Source of the DNA: Rhynochetos jubatus
Taxonomy: Eukaryota; Chordata; Aves; Eurypygiformes; Rhynochetidae
Reading direction: 5' to 3'
Length of the DNA stretch: 64,000 nt
NCBI GenBank assembly: GCA_027574665.1
Contig: CM050690.1
Location: 37,601,165-37,665,164 of the forward strand
Below are positions 25,160 through 37,312 of this stretch, piece by piece. How positions within the stretch are numbered: the stretch's first letter is position 1; each line of letters opens with the position of its first letter. A program made the translations under genes and the position numbers. Below the pieces are notes generated by a model that worked only from the letters and a program-made list of their open reading frames with translations, ran no database searches and had not been told where the DNA came from.

Positions 25160-28023
25160 ACATTTTCTTCTTTCAAGGAGAAATCAGGCCATGGAAGAGA
25201 ATCTGTACAAACATCTATTTTGAACTACAATTTTATTTTCATGCTAAATATTTAATAAATTTTTACTGCCAGTTGATGGTCTGTTAGCTAGAATATAACT
25301 TTCTGAACTGTTGCCTTTTGGAGGAACTTAATACCAAATGACTCAGAAGTTTGATATATTCTGAAATATCTTTGAGAAGAAGCTGTGAAATAAAACACAG
25401 CAACTGCAGTTATGCTTTTTCTAGCCTTTAGGTTCACCACATTGCTCGGTTCCTGGCAGCTCATTCTCCACATCACTCCACAAGGCACCTCATAATCCTC
25501 CAAGAGGTCAAATTTAGAAACAAAGAAACACACAAGCAAACAAACAAATAATCTGAGGACAATGTTCATAGACAAGGGACTGATGTGGCTTCATAGGCTG
25601 ATTTGTACCACTGTATCTAGTTTCATTTCAGTAGTACATAAGCCCATCCTCTTGTTAATTACCACATTGGTCTGAGACTTTGCAAACTTAAGGTTCACAT
25701 TCACAGTTTGTGGTTTCAACCAATTCAGTGACAACACTCAGTTAGGCGAGTTTATCTTGGTGTGAATGACATTATTACATTTGCTATCTCCATTCATTTC
25801 CATGCAGACAGATGGAAAATGCACATGGCTGAACCTGGAAGCTCAAGGAAGAACAGTACCTCTGTCATTCTGTCCTACATGTGTGTTGGAATGTAATCAA
25901 CTTCTATATCTGCTTTTATTGTAGCTTTCTTATAGACTTGTCCCAAGGGCATAGATTACTGAATTAATAGAGGAAAGCCTGACAAAAGACAATTGTCTAC
26001 CTCAACACTCAAAAATGCTGACAAGTTCATATCAACTTGTTTATGTTAGTTGACTAGTTTTTGAGTAAATGTCAACACTATATTTAAACAAAGAGAATGT
26101 CAATACAGAGTAGAAGGACCTTCCATTTCAGTCCTTAAAATATTGATGAATTAGACAAGTACTTAAAGATTACCCTCCACTTTCTTGACAAGTACATTTG
26201 CTAAATATATTTGTATTGGACAGCTTCCCTGTCTATAGTTTTTGATAAATTTATAAAATATATCAGATGGTGAGCATATTCACAGCAACCTCACTTGCCC
26301 AAGAAGAAACATAATCCATACATCAGGTTTCTTCTCAGTTTGCATTAGAAGCACATTTTTGGAAAGGCACAGCTTCACGCTGCATTATTAGAAAGACTTA
26401 TTTGTATTTACTTGCACGCAGTTTTTCCAGTTGAGATAACCTCTGTTTATTCCTCATTTTTTTCTAGCTTGGTGCTAGAAAATAACAGGCTACAAGTCTT
26501 CTCACACAACTGTTTTTTCATTGCAGATTACTGAAAGAACACTGATTTGCTTGAATGATTTTTTTCTGCTGTATCTATTTATATCACTACAGCTTGTTGG
26601 TGTTTGCTTGAACAGAGATTTTTAGCATCACACTTACTTAAAATCTGAATTTTCCTTACTCTAGACAACACGGGGAAAAAAGTGTGGTCTCAGACTACGG
26701 AGTGGTTGCCTGGTAATTTAAAAATAAGTCCATTGATTTCCAGTGCTGGTTTAAACCCTTTTGGTGAACACCATCCTAAGGTATAGAAAGCAATCAACTG
26801 GCAGATCAAACTACATTAAGAGTAAAGAGATCATCAAATATAAGGATTAATTGAAGATATTTGAGCCAGGAAACCTTGCAGTTCAAATCTTCATACATGA
26901 GTCTTGAAGGAAAAGTGATTTTCTTCAGGGCAGCAACAACCCTACTTCCTAGCAGAGCTATAGAGATTACTTTTAAGCATGTGTCAGCAAGCTGGGACAC
27001 AACAACACATCAGGATATTTTTCTATAATATTTTGCACTACTAAACCTTTCCACATTGTTGTGCAACCCTCTCAATTTTTCACAGAAATCAGGTTTCTTT
27101 GTGTGTTTATTTATTTTACAGACCTCTTCCTTATATAGAGTTGTGTCACTGTTTCAAAAGGTTAGCAACTGTGTAAGATCCCCCTGGACTTCTCATGAAG
27201 AAAAAGGTGTAGTGTTTTCCAAATGTTTCAATCTTTTGAGGACTGAAAACCTTTTAAGAGAACAGATCTGCTCTGGAGGACTTAGTACAATACCAAGAGC
27301 AAGAAGAAAGCCTCTCTTTCTCACAAGCTTCTTACTTGTAACATCATCGAGAGGTAAATACTTCTTGCTCTTTCAGTTGGTGGGGTTTTTTTTAATATTT
27401 AGCTCTGCCACCAAACACCACCACTTACAGACCCTAGATGATAAGACTGGGCTTAGGAAAAGAATGGAAAAAACTTCAAAGACATTGATCCAGCAGGAAT
27501 TTTGTCCCTCAGGAAGGCTTAATGGAGCTGCTGAAAACAAGTATGAGAAGAAGGTTGTTTTGTCCTGGATAGTCAAGATTACTTTAATAATACATAAGGG
27601 AAACTATATGTTAACCAGACTGTACTAAGGAAAGGTAATAAGTATTCTTGACCTAGAAAGTGTGAAACTGTTAAAAGATACCAGGTAGAAAGAGGAAACT
27701 TAGAAAGTTCTTACAAGAATCCTCAAATTTATATGCAGTCTTTACGTCTTAGGGAATCTCTTGTTCAGCATCTATTTGTGACAGGCATGAGACCCTCAAA
27801 CCCAAACAAAATGTTTACATAGAACCAAGATTTAGACTTAGAATAAAAGAAGGAGTGGTGAACTGCAGAATGTAAATTGACTAGCCTGTAATTAGGACCC
27901 CACATATACCATCCAGGGCAGAAGAATAATGGACTGCATGACCAAACCACTAACTCTTGGGAACATAAAGAAACAAGGCAATTTTGGAAACCTAAGTCTG
28001 CAAAATCAATAGGATAATTTTGG
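25160..28023. other. Intergenic DNA, no gene recognised
   Basis: A+T-rich sequence. A 190-codon open frame at 27056-27628 has low-complexity-like composition, no recognisable domain and no splice or promoter context, so it is not called as a gene. Confidence 0.45.
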
Positions 28024-28028
28024 AAAGG

Positions 28029-28827
28029 TATGCTGGTTTAGTCAGTAAAGAGATAATTTTCTTCACAGGTGCTGTTATGAAGCTAGGTTTCTGGATTTAC
28101 CCTGAGAAAAGTACTCATAAGGTGTCTTTTAAGCTGGCGCTGGGGAATGCTTGCACCAAATTCAAGCTTCTGACCCTGCAGCTGCATTCCCAGCTCTCAC
28201 TGTCTCTCTACAGGCAGTGTAGGGGACACACAGTTCAGACAGCTGACCCAAACTGGCCAAGGAAGTATTTCATTCCATAGTATGTCATGCTTCGGACATA
28301 GGCGGGGAGTGGTCTGGGAGGACCGTTACACTTTTACACTTTCACTCTTTTACACTCTTTACACTTGACAACACTCCCTCTAACTCTATTGTTAGCTGCT
28401 TTGCTAACCCCTGTGCTGGCTCATTTGTGAGTGAGTTTGTGGGTCTGTTAGTTTTCCTGGTCTTGCGGTCACTGATAGGGCTTGCTTGGACTCCGATGTG
28501 ATCGCTCTTGAGCTGCGACTCTCGGGCTCGCTGACTCTGACTCTTACTTCTCAGGACTTGGTTGTGCCTCAGTCGGCAGGTGGTGAGCAATTGTATCATA
28601 TGGTTTATTTTCTATAATTTTAATTATTTACTATTAATATTATTCATACGTATTAATCTATAGATATATATTATTTATTGATATTCATTTCGTAAATAGT
28701 TCTTATCTCAATTTTATGACCTTCCTTGTCTTTTCCTCCAATTCTTCCCATTTGCTGGAGGAGGGGAGGGGGGACACCTGCGAGAGCAGCTTTGTGGTAT
28801 TTTGCTGGCTGGAGTTAAACCGTGGCA
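28029..28827 (+). mobile_element. Solo LTR, avian ERVL-like group (copy A)
   Basis: A 799-bp unit from TATGCTGGTTTAG to TTAAACCGTGGCA, flanked by the 5-bp direct repeat AAAGG (28024-28028 and 28828-28832). It shares long blocks with the units at 60947 and 62952, including CAGCTGACCCAAACTGGCCA at 28240 and the TATCTCAATTTTATGA region near 28710. The start TA is probably a mutated TG of the canonical LTR end. There is no internal retroviral sequence. The block layout resembles an abundant avian ERVL-type LTR known to me; the exact family needs a repeat library. Confidence 0.85.
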
Positions 28828-29210
28828 AAAGGGCACTGTGAAAGACTGTATAAAGTATGCAATAAAACACACATCCCAGCCGCATCCATCCTTTTGAATG
28901 AAATTATTGCATTTTCAAGAACTTAAGCCATTTGCAAAAGCCTGTGGGCAGAGATAAAATTCCTAATAAAAATGAAAGTATACTCTTACCCTACAGTACA
29001 ACACTATTGGTTCTAGGAACTGTTCAACGGCAGTTGTATCCAATAATAGGAATAAGATCGTTGTGATTTATGATGATGTTCAGTTTATAGGAATATGTGG
29101 TGTCTGAGCTTACAGTTAATCACAAACAGACAATAATCAGATTGTATACCAGGGGAAAATTCTTATTATAGGTTCATGTGTACTAAATATACAAGTTAAA
29201 GACAAACTTG

Positions 29211-29726
29211 TGTTGCGGGAATTATGCAGCAGCCACCTAGCCCATGTTAGGAATTATGCAGCTGCCACCTCAGCAGAGCTCAGTCCAAAGTTCCTGCTCA
29301 GAGAAGACAAGTCATCAATCTGCTGAGTGAGTGAGTGGTTTATTTATCCAACATGCAATGCAGCTTGGGCTGGGTACCTTCAAGGAGGGATGCCAGTTGC
29401 AGACCACACACCCCTTACAGACAGATTTCCCAAAATGCATCACCCATTACCAAATTCCCAAGTCCAGTTGCTTAATTCTGGTTGGTGGTCTGTTCATTTC
29501 TTACTGGTTTTCTTGGTTGTTGGGCTGTTCTTCCTCTGACAATATCACATCATCTCAGAGTTGTTTCCTTAGGCCTTGTCTTCTTCATTCTGCTTGCACC
29601 TGCCGGTTTCAGCTCATTTTGTGGTTGCAACATTAGCTTTACCAGAAAGTTTACTCTCAGCTCTTGTGGCCTAAGACTTCAACTACTTTAGGCTTCATGT
29701 GCACAGCAAGGCTATTAATCCCAACA
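29211..29726 (-). mobile_element. Candidate solo LTR of a second retroviral family
   Basis: The 516-bp unit starts TGTTGCGGGAATTA and ends TAATCCCAACA, so its ends are short inverted repeats with TG...CA termini. Read on the minus strand it contains GGATAAATAAACCACTCACT, a polyadenylation signal in the position expected for an LTR R region. I found no matching target duplication (left ACTTG, right ATTCT), so the boundaries or the type may be wrong. A GAATTATGCAGC block occurs twice at the left end (29219 and 29251). Confidence 0.6.
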
Positions 29727-31021
29727 ATTCTCAACACAGATTATGATTTCCTTAGGGAATGGAGCACCTAGTCCAGTAGTGGAAAATATCAGCATATAAA
29801 TTTTCACAGATGATATAAAAGAACTCCCATGGGTGGGCTGGAAAATCACAAGTACAGATCTTACACTTCTGCAGTTTCTCAGGAATCACATATAGGGCAC
29901 TTTTATGAAGGTTTGTATAGAGAGACTGATTGCCCAGAGGGACAGAACAGGACATTCTGCTTCCAGCACAGCAAATTCTGGTAAAAAATAGCTTACCTCT
30001 TGAAAAATTTTCATCTGATCCCAGCTAACAGAGCAACCTTGCTATAAAAAAGGACCCCACAGTAACAGGTAACGTACAGCAAAAATGTAACTGAAGAAAA
30101 TTCAGAAATAACAAAAGTACTGGGTTTTTTATAGAAACTAAGCAAAATGTCATAAAGTAATATGGGGAAATTATGAGTAGATGTTGAAAGCCTGATGATA
30201 AAGAAGGAACAAAGTAAAGACGAGGCTAATGCTGCACATATAAATAACATCTAAAGGAACTTCAGGTTCATGGTCCTAAGCTGGCATTTATTTGTTTGAA
30301 TATGCAGGGAAGAAGTGTAGATACTGATATCTGTTTCCTCCTGTCTAGAGGCAGCAATACTGGACAATATAGCATGAAATCATGCTAGCTATGTATGTCA
30401 TACCAACAACCCTGAAGTCACCAACATCAGCAAAAGGCAAATAGGAAGAGTATTGCCAGAACACCAGTTCACGTAACAACCGATGGCAAGCCTTGGCTTT
30501 GTAAAAAATATTATAACTAAATCAAAGATGCTGCTCATGTGATACAGGGTCACGTGAGTTTAACCATTTATATGGAAGGAAAAAGCATGTTTATCTAGTA
30601 CAACGTGAACAACAGAGACTGCAAAAGAACTTATAGTGGAATTGTTCCTCACAGCTGTAACAACAGACCACCTTCAACAAAGGGAGGAAGGAGAAATGAA
30701 ATGAACTTAAATGGAAAGGTTGAGCTGTGAAATAGTGGATAGACGATAGAAAATCAAAGGAAGGGTTTGAGCAGAGCAGTGCAGATACAGTCTGCAGTCC
30801 TTTCAGAAGAAACCTGCACTTAGATCGTCGTAAAGCAGTTGTGAGACCAGGCTCTGAAGTTTGTGAAATGTTTCAAAAGAGTGGAGGAGAAACGAAACCA
30901 ACTCATTCCTGAATGAGAATTCCTGGTGCATACATACACATGCATATGTCTGCATGTATGTATATATTTATTTATATGTATATAACGCAATATATGTATA
31001 ATATTGACGTATTTTTATTTT

Positions 31022-31338
31022 CGGAGAGGGGACTTTTTAAGACAATTAATACATTACATAAATGTTTGACAGGACAAGGGGTAATGGGTTTAAACTGAAA
31101 ACAGGGAGATTTAGATTAGATATCAGGAAAAAATTCCTCACAGGGAGGGTGCTGAGGCACTGGAACAGGTTGCCCAAAGAAGTTGTGGATGCCCCATCCC
31201 TGGCTGTCTTCAAGGCCAGGCTGGATGAGGCTTTGAGCGACCCGGTCTACTGGAGGGTGTCCCTGTCCAAGGAAGGGGGGTTGGAACTAGATGATCTTTA
31301 AGGTCCCTTCCAACCCAAACCATCCTGTGATTCTATGA
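31022..31338 (+). mobile_element. CR1 LINE 3' end (5'-truncated)
   Basis: It encodes [44 protein letters not shown] and [14 protein letters not shown]. The 3' UTR and ATTCTATGA end follow, nearly identical to the tails at 6467 and 60267. Strong homology begins at TTGACAGGACAAGGGG (about 31065); weaker similarity may start at 31022. Confidence 0.92.
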
Positions 31339-31559
31339 AATAAAATTTGCCTAATTTGTTAGTGCCTTAGGAGGAGCTTGATTGAGTCGCCTTATGGTTA
31401 AAATACTGGCTTTGCCAGGCCACGCCAGACTGATCTTTCATCACTCCCCGCAAGGCCGCCAGCAAGAGAAAGTCATTCATTCCCCCAGCAGACATGTTAA
31501 CCCCAGGCCTGCTTCTCACCTCTTCAGGGCAATCAGCAAGTTACGCTTTTTAACTGGAT
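31339..31559. other. Spacer between CR1 tail and LTR
   Basis: Short non-repetitive stretch between two insertions; no feature seen. Confidence 0.4.
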
Positions 31560-31564
31560 CAGTG

Positions 31565-32508
31565 TGGTGGGCTGACCCTTTGGTGCCCACCAAAGCTGCT
31601 CCATCACTGCCCTCCCCAGCTGGGCAGGGAGAGAAAATACGATGAAAGGCTGGAAAGGCTCACGGCTCGAGATAAGGGCAGGGAGAGATCATTCACCAAT
31701 TATTGTCACAGGCAAAACAGACTTAGCTTGGGGTAAAAAATAATTTATCACCAATCAAATCAGAGCAAAAGGAGAACTAAACCCAAATCTTAAAACATCT
31801 TTTGAGCAGAGATTTCCCATCAGCCCGTGGTGCAGACCACGGTGAGGCCGGCTGTGCCTTGCCGCCATGGAGGATCACAGGGGAGCAGAGACCCACCTGC
31901 AGCCTGGGAAGGGCCCCATGGCAGAGCAGGTGGACAGGCCCTGAGGGAAGCTGTACACAGCGGAGGGCTCACACAGGAGCAGGCTCCTAGTGGGAGATGC
32001 AGCTCAGTGGGGAACCCACACTGGGGCAGTCTGTTCCTGAAGGACTGAACCCAGTGGGAAGGACCCACACTAGAACCATTTGTGAACGACTGTATCCCAT
32101 AGCAGGGACCCCATGCTGGAGCAGGGGAACAGCATGAGGAGGAAGGAGCAGCTGAGAGAAGCAGTTATGGACTGACCACAACCACCATGCTTCATCCTCC
32201 CTGCGCTGCTCGGAGGATTCAGGAAAAAAGGAGTGAAGTTGAGCCTGGGAAGAACACAGAGGGGCTAGAAGGAAGGTGGCTTTAGTTTTGCCTTGTTTTC
32301 TCACCACTCTACTGTTTTTTTAATTGGCAATAGATTAATCTTTCCCAAGTTGAGTCAGTTTTGACCATGACGGTAATTAGTAAGCAATCTCCCTCTCTTT
32401 GTTCCATCAAAGGAGCTTTTCCATCTTATCTTCTCCCCTTCGTTGAGAAGGCAGAATAAGAGAGCGGCTGGGTAGGCATCTGGCAGCAAGCCAAGGTCAG
32501 ACCCACCA
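31565..32508 (+). mobile_element. Chimeric LTR-like element with inverted terminal arms
   Basis: The unit runs from TGGTGGGCTGACC to GGTCAGACCCACCA and is flanked by the direct repeat CAGTG (31560-31564 and 32509-32513). The body (about 31804-32290) matches the LTR at 33495-34452 in the same orientation, including CTGTTCCTGAAGGACTG and GTGAGGAGGAAGGAGCAGC-like blocks. The last ~220 bp on the right (about 32285-32508) reappears inverted as the first ~240 bp on the left. Shared blocks read on the same strand sense include CAAAAC-GACT-A-CTTGGG and CCAAT. The 5' part present in the 33495 copy is absent. A hairpin CCGTGG-TGCAGA-CCACGG lies at 31825-31842. Confidence 0.7.
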
Positions 32509-32513
32509 CAGTG

Positions 32514-33494
32514 GTACAATGAGAGGTTCCTAATTTACCCAGTATATATTTTACAGTTAATTTTGGCAACTCAAGGCTTCAATCCGCTCCATTCTATTTT
32601 CAGTTCTGTAAGTAGTACTAACTACCAGCTAGTGTCTTGGAATAAGTTTGTTCCAGGATGGCCTTGGTCACGCAGTACTGACATAGTTTATTCAAATTAA
32701 ATTTATTTTAAACTTACCTGAAAAATTTGCCTCTCAAAAAGTATGCCAGTTTTGTGTAAATGCACAACAGGTAAAATTGAAGAGTATTTCTAATGTGCAT
32801 TACACATATTCTGAGGAAGAAAACATGACCTTCCATTACTAACTTCAGGCATGAGCCATGTTCATCCCTGCAAATGAATACTCACCCATATCAGAAAACC
32901 CTTTGCTCCAAAGAGAAGTGTGCTACAACGTGCTTCAGATATATTTTCTTCAATGGGGTCATATAAGAAAATATTTTTTTAGTCATCTTCTTTTCTGATC
33001 GTCTTCTTCAGACCTTGGGTGGAGGGAGGGTGTTCCGCACACAGTGTTTGTCTTTCTGGCACTCCCTCTCTGAATTATGTTGAGGCTCAGCTTTCAAGAA
33101 TTCATCTGCAAATTGAAGTGTGGGGAACCTAGGCAAGAACATTAAACTCATTAAACTTTACAACAAAGGGAAATGTTACTAGAGATGCTTACAGAAAAGG
33201 TAATACAAACTTCTGGATTGTAGCAACTCTTTCCTTAGCAAAGATAATGTCGTAACGGCACAGACTCCATATTAGGAAACCTTCAAGCACTAGCAGGATT
33301 CAAAACTGGGTTAGGATGCTGTCTACCTGAGGTATTAGGATCTAACATCTTCCAAAAGTTGGTTCTGAACTATGACAAGAAACAGATATTGGGGTTATAC
33401 TTATTAGACCCAAAAACTCAAATAATCTTTTGAAAAGTTTAACAGAGAAGTTATTAACATTAAAAAATGCTAGAACACTGTCTGGCTTTTCAGT
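32514..33494. other. Spacer between two LTR insertions
   Basis: Roughly 1 kb of A+T-rich sequence with no gene or repeat recognised. Confidence 0.4.
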
Positions 33495-34452
33495 TGAGTT
33501 GGGTTTGTGTGGTGGGGTTTTGGTAGCAGGAAGGGGCTACAGGGTGGCTCCTGTGAGAAGCCGCTGGAAGCTTCCCCAGCTCCAAGCTGGGCCCATCACT
33601 GGCCACAGCCGAGCCAGTCAGTGCCTCCATAATAAACATATTTAAGAGCGGGGAAAACCTGCTGGGGAACCAGCAGCAGAGACAGGGGTGGCATGTGAGA
33701 GAGACAGCCAGGCAGACCCCCAGGTCAGTAAGGAAAGGTGGGGAGGAGGTGGCAGGAGCAGACATTCCCCTGCAGGCCATGGTGTAAGGGTGGGCTGAGC
33801 CGCTGCAGCCATGCAGGGTCATGGGGAGACAGAGGCCACCCTGCAGTCCACAGAGGGCCCTGAGCCCGAGCAAGGGGATGCTCCTGAAGAAGCTGGTGGC
33901 TCTGTGGGAAGTCCAGGCTGTTCCTGAAGGACTGCACCCCACGGAAGGGACCCACACTAGGGCAGTCAGTGAAGAACTGAAGGACTCACGTCAGAGAAGT
34001 TGGTGGGAGACTCTCTCCGATGGGAGGGACCCTGGGCTGGAGCAGGAGCAGAGTGTGAGGAGTCCTTCCCCTGAGGAGGAAGGAGCAGCAGAGACAGCAT
34101 GTGATGGACTAACCACAACACCCATTGCCCGTCCTTCTGTGCTGCTAGAGGGAGGAGGGAGAGGAATGGGGAGCAAAGCTGAGCCCAGGAAGAAGGGAGG
34201 GGTGGGGGGAAGGTGTTTTTAAGATCTGGGTTTATCTCTCATTGTCCTACTCTGATTTGATTGGTAACAAATTTAACAGATTTTTTCCTCAAGTCTGTGT
34301 TGCCCATGACCATAACGGGTGATTGATCCCTCCCTGTCCTTGTCTCAACCCATGAATCTTTACTGATATTTTCTCCTCCTCATCCCACCAAGAGCAGGAG
34401 TGAGTGAGCGGCCGCATGGTGCTGAGTTGCTGGTTGGGCAAAAGCCATGACA
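33495..34452 (+). mobile_element. Solo LTR, long avian ERV-type (copy E)
   Basis: About 958 bp from TGAGTTGGGTTTG to AAAGCCATGACA. It shares its body with the chimeric element at 31565, including short GGGACCC-containing subrepeats. Its 3' end (GTGAGTGAGCGGCCGC, GTTGCTGG) resembles the 3' part of avian ERVL-type LTRs. An AATAAA occurs early (33631-33636). I could not find a convincing target duplication, so ends are approximate. The overlapping open frames (for example 33821-34222) are by-products of GC-rich repeat sequence. Confidence 0.7.
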
Positions 34453-36639
34453 ACAGAAAAAGGAAACTTTTACTTCCTTAAAACTGGCAAAATTGAGAAG
34501 ATACAAGAATGGGCAGTAAGCATTGGGCTTAAAAAAATCCTTTGCAGCTCAAACTTGACAGAGCATGATCTAAGGTCTTTAAAAATGTTCTCCAAGAACA
34601 TGTCAAGAAAATGCCTAAACTGGAGGCCTTCAAGGAATAGCCTAAAAGACTGGATGCAGCTATGAAATTATGCATGAGATACTAATATCAATTTAGTGCA
34701 AGCATACCTCTGAGACAGATGTCCTCCTAGGGATAATATATTTCAGCTGAATATATTTCCTGAATAAATGGAACTATGTCAGTTTAGCTGTGCGCAGAAA
34801 ACTATTCTTGACACTTTCTCACTTATGCTGTTTGCATGCCTTGTTCTCACGGGATTGTTATTCTTACCACAGCTATCAAACATTCATGTACAAATGTATT
34901 TCATGCAAACCAGTCAAGATTACAACAAAATCAATTACGTATTTTAAATTTCCCACACTTGTGACCTGCTTTTTGTTCACTTTTGTCTATATTTTGCCTC
35001 TAAGTTTCACTTTCCCCATTTTTTTATTTAATTCCTCTATCAGTAACTCCAAAATTGTGAAGGACACATTTTTTCTTTTTTTATTTTGCTTTACAGCTAC
35101 TGTACAGTCACATCTGTCACAGGGCTATCAGACAGCAGGAAGAGCAGCTTGTGGACCCTGTCATCTTTATATTTCGACTTCAAGGTTAGAGGAGCAAAAC
35201 CAGGTGCAAACCCACTTCGTCTGTTTTCTTCCAGGACCAGTTGACAACAAATGTGCATGAAAGGTAACTGAAACACAGTCCTTGAAATTTCACAAGGCTT
35301 CAGTAAACAAATGATGAGTCTTTGCCAGCATGGTCAGCCAACGATCATCACCTCTCTAAACATGACAGTCTATGAGGAACTACATTTTTTACCTGTTCAA
35401 AGAATAGAGAATAACAGACTTCTAAACCCCAGCTATATACCCAAAATAATTTCGGTAATGACTCCAATGCTTTTTGGTCTTTTATCTTTGCAGAAGGTAG
35501 TTGTTGGAGGGTACTTTCTGTTACTGCATCAATATACATCAGCTCTGGTGTTTGCTTAACTTGGTTCAACACAATTCTTTGCATCTTCAGCTGTGTAAGT
35601 CATTAAGGCAGAGGGAATGAAAGCCAGTGAAAGAAAACATCTGCCCCCAAAGCTTACTTAATTCACCCTCTGAAGAATACTTGGTGTTCAGCTCTACAGT
35701 TACTGCTCCTCGCACTACAACGGCAGTACTGAGATGCTTTGCAAATGGTTTAGCAGTAGAACAAATGCTTAGATTTACGCTACCTGTGGCTTACTGTTCT
35801 AATTTACATACGATAGCAACAAGATAGAGTCATCAGCTGTCATCATAAACCATTACTCTCCATGGGAGAAACAAGTAGGAAATCTTGCCCTTTCCCCCAG
35901 GGTTCTCACTTCTGTTGGAAACTTGTGTTACCAGTCTCTACTGAGTTTACAGCAGAAAGGCTTATTTAGTATGGTGCCCCACCAGAAGTTCAGGCCCGTA
36001 AATAGCAGGCACACTAGAAAGACATCCTTTTTCTCCTCACCTGCCAGGAAAAAGGGAGGACTGCTAAGCTAGCATGTAGTTGATCCCTCTAGAACACATA
36101 TAATGAAAATGTCTTGACAACATGACGATGCAGATTGGAGGCCTCATCGCCCTTTCCAAACTAACCTGTCTGATCCAGGGGACAACAGGTGGAGCCAACT
36201 TCCCCATTCGGACAGTGAGTCCTAGTGCCAGTCTTGAAACCAAACCTTCTCTTTTTCTTGTTAGCCTTCACCCCTTTCATCCTGCTTACTGTGCAGATGT
36301 GTGAGCCTCCGGTGGGAGCTCACAGCTGGGATGAGGGAAGGACAGGGGAGTCCTTAAGCGTGCCTCAATCTGCCAGATCATGGCATTCTTGGGGAATGCT
36401 GCAAGCACTGTTAAAGCTGCTGCGGGCTGCGGCACTTGCGGTGTTTTAATGAGGATGGTGCTCTCTTTGAACTTACTGTTTCACTGGAATTTAGTTTTCT
36501 GCTTTCTTTTTAAGTACTTTGATAACATACTAAGAAGCTGCCTGCCCCTGAGCTCCACCTTCGCGTTTCACAGCTCTCCAAACCCTGCAGAGTAAGTTTA
36601 CGGGTGGGCAGACATCTGATGGGACAAAGTGAATCAAAG
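34453..36639. other. Intergenic DNA upstream of the GCNT1 CpG island
   Basis: No gene recognised. An open frame at 34790-35260 (156 codons, hydrophobic middle) has no known domain, and it is treated as chance. Confidence 0.45.
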
Positions 36640-37300
36640 TCTTCCTCAGACTGTGTCTAGGCACGCTTTTCTCCCCACCGGCTTCCCAGCCAGCTCCGCT
36701 CCCTGCCCACCCCGCTCCTCCGTCTCTCCACCTTCCCACCCGCTGCCCCGTGTAAAACATCCCCCTCTCCCCGCAGGAGGGATCGCCGGGCGGCCGGCAG
36801 CGCGGTGCCGGGGGGGCGCACGGCCGCAGGAGCCCCCGGCCCCGCTGCGTCCCGCTCACGGACGGGCGGCTGCCACCGCCGAGCCAAGCCCGGCCCCCTC
36901 GCCCCCGGGCTGGCAGCTCGGCACTGCCGGAGAGAGGGAGCGGGCTGCTGGGGAGAGCGGGCCGGGGCGCGGCCGGCAGCGCAGGTGGCCGCGCAGCTAT
37001 GGGCCGGGCCGGGCCGGTGGGTGGTGCCGGGAGGCGCGGCGCCCGGCGGGGCCTGGCTTCTCCTCGTGTAGCTCCTCGCAGTGGGGCGCTCTGCCTGTCC
37101 CGGGGCGCCTCCCTGCCCCGCGCCGCGCCGTGCCGCGCCGTGCCGCGCCGTGGCCCCGGCCCCGGCCCCGGCCCCGGCCCCGCAGGTGGGTGTTGCGGAC
37201 GGTGAGCAGCGTCGCTCTTCCCGGGAGTCTCCGCCCTGCCCTGCGGAGCGGCGCTGCTCCGGGAGCCGCGGGATCGCCGGGCAGGTGCCACACTGGAGGC
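36640..37300 (+). promoter_or_regulatory. CpG island, probable GCNT1 promoter
   Basis: Very GC- and CpG-rich block with A+T-rich DNA on both sides, about 10 kb upstream of the GCNT1 coding exon and on the side where its 5' untranslated exons must lie. Two plausible plus-strand splice donors are CGCAG|GTGGGT (37185) and GACG|GTGAGCA (37201), either of which could end a non-coding first exon. Long open frames on both strands here are an effect of GC content. The link to GCNT1 is inferred from position. Confidence 0.6.
37121..37181. repeat. GC-rich tandem repeats: 10-bp unit x3 followed by (GGCCCC)5
   Basis: Three 10-bp units ending GCCGCGCCG fill 37121-37150. Five perfect GGCCCC hexamers follow at 37152-37181. 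The minus strand is therefore (GGGGCC)5, able in principle to form a G-quadruplex. It sits in the presumed GCNT1 promoter or first exon. Confidence 0.9.
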
Positions 37301-37312
37301 GCCGCTGCTGTG

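Noticed and set aside
27056-27628. 190-codon open frame
   Set aside because: No known motif, hydrophobic and low-quality composition, no promoter or splice context; its length is unusual but not enough evidence.
33821-34222. 133-codon open frame as a gene
   Set aside because: It lies wholly inside an LTR-type repeat with internal subrepeats, and the related LTR at 31565 shows no conserved frame.
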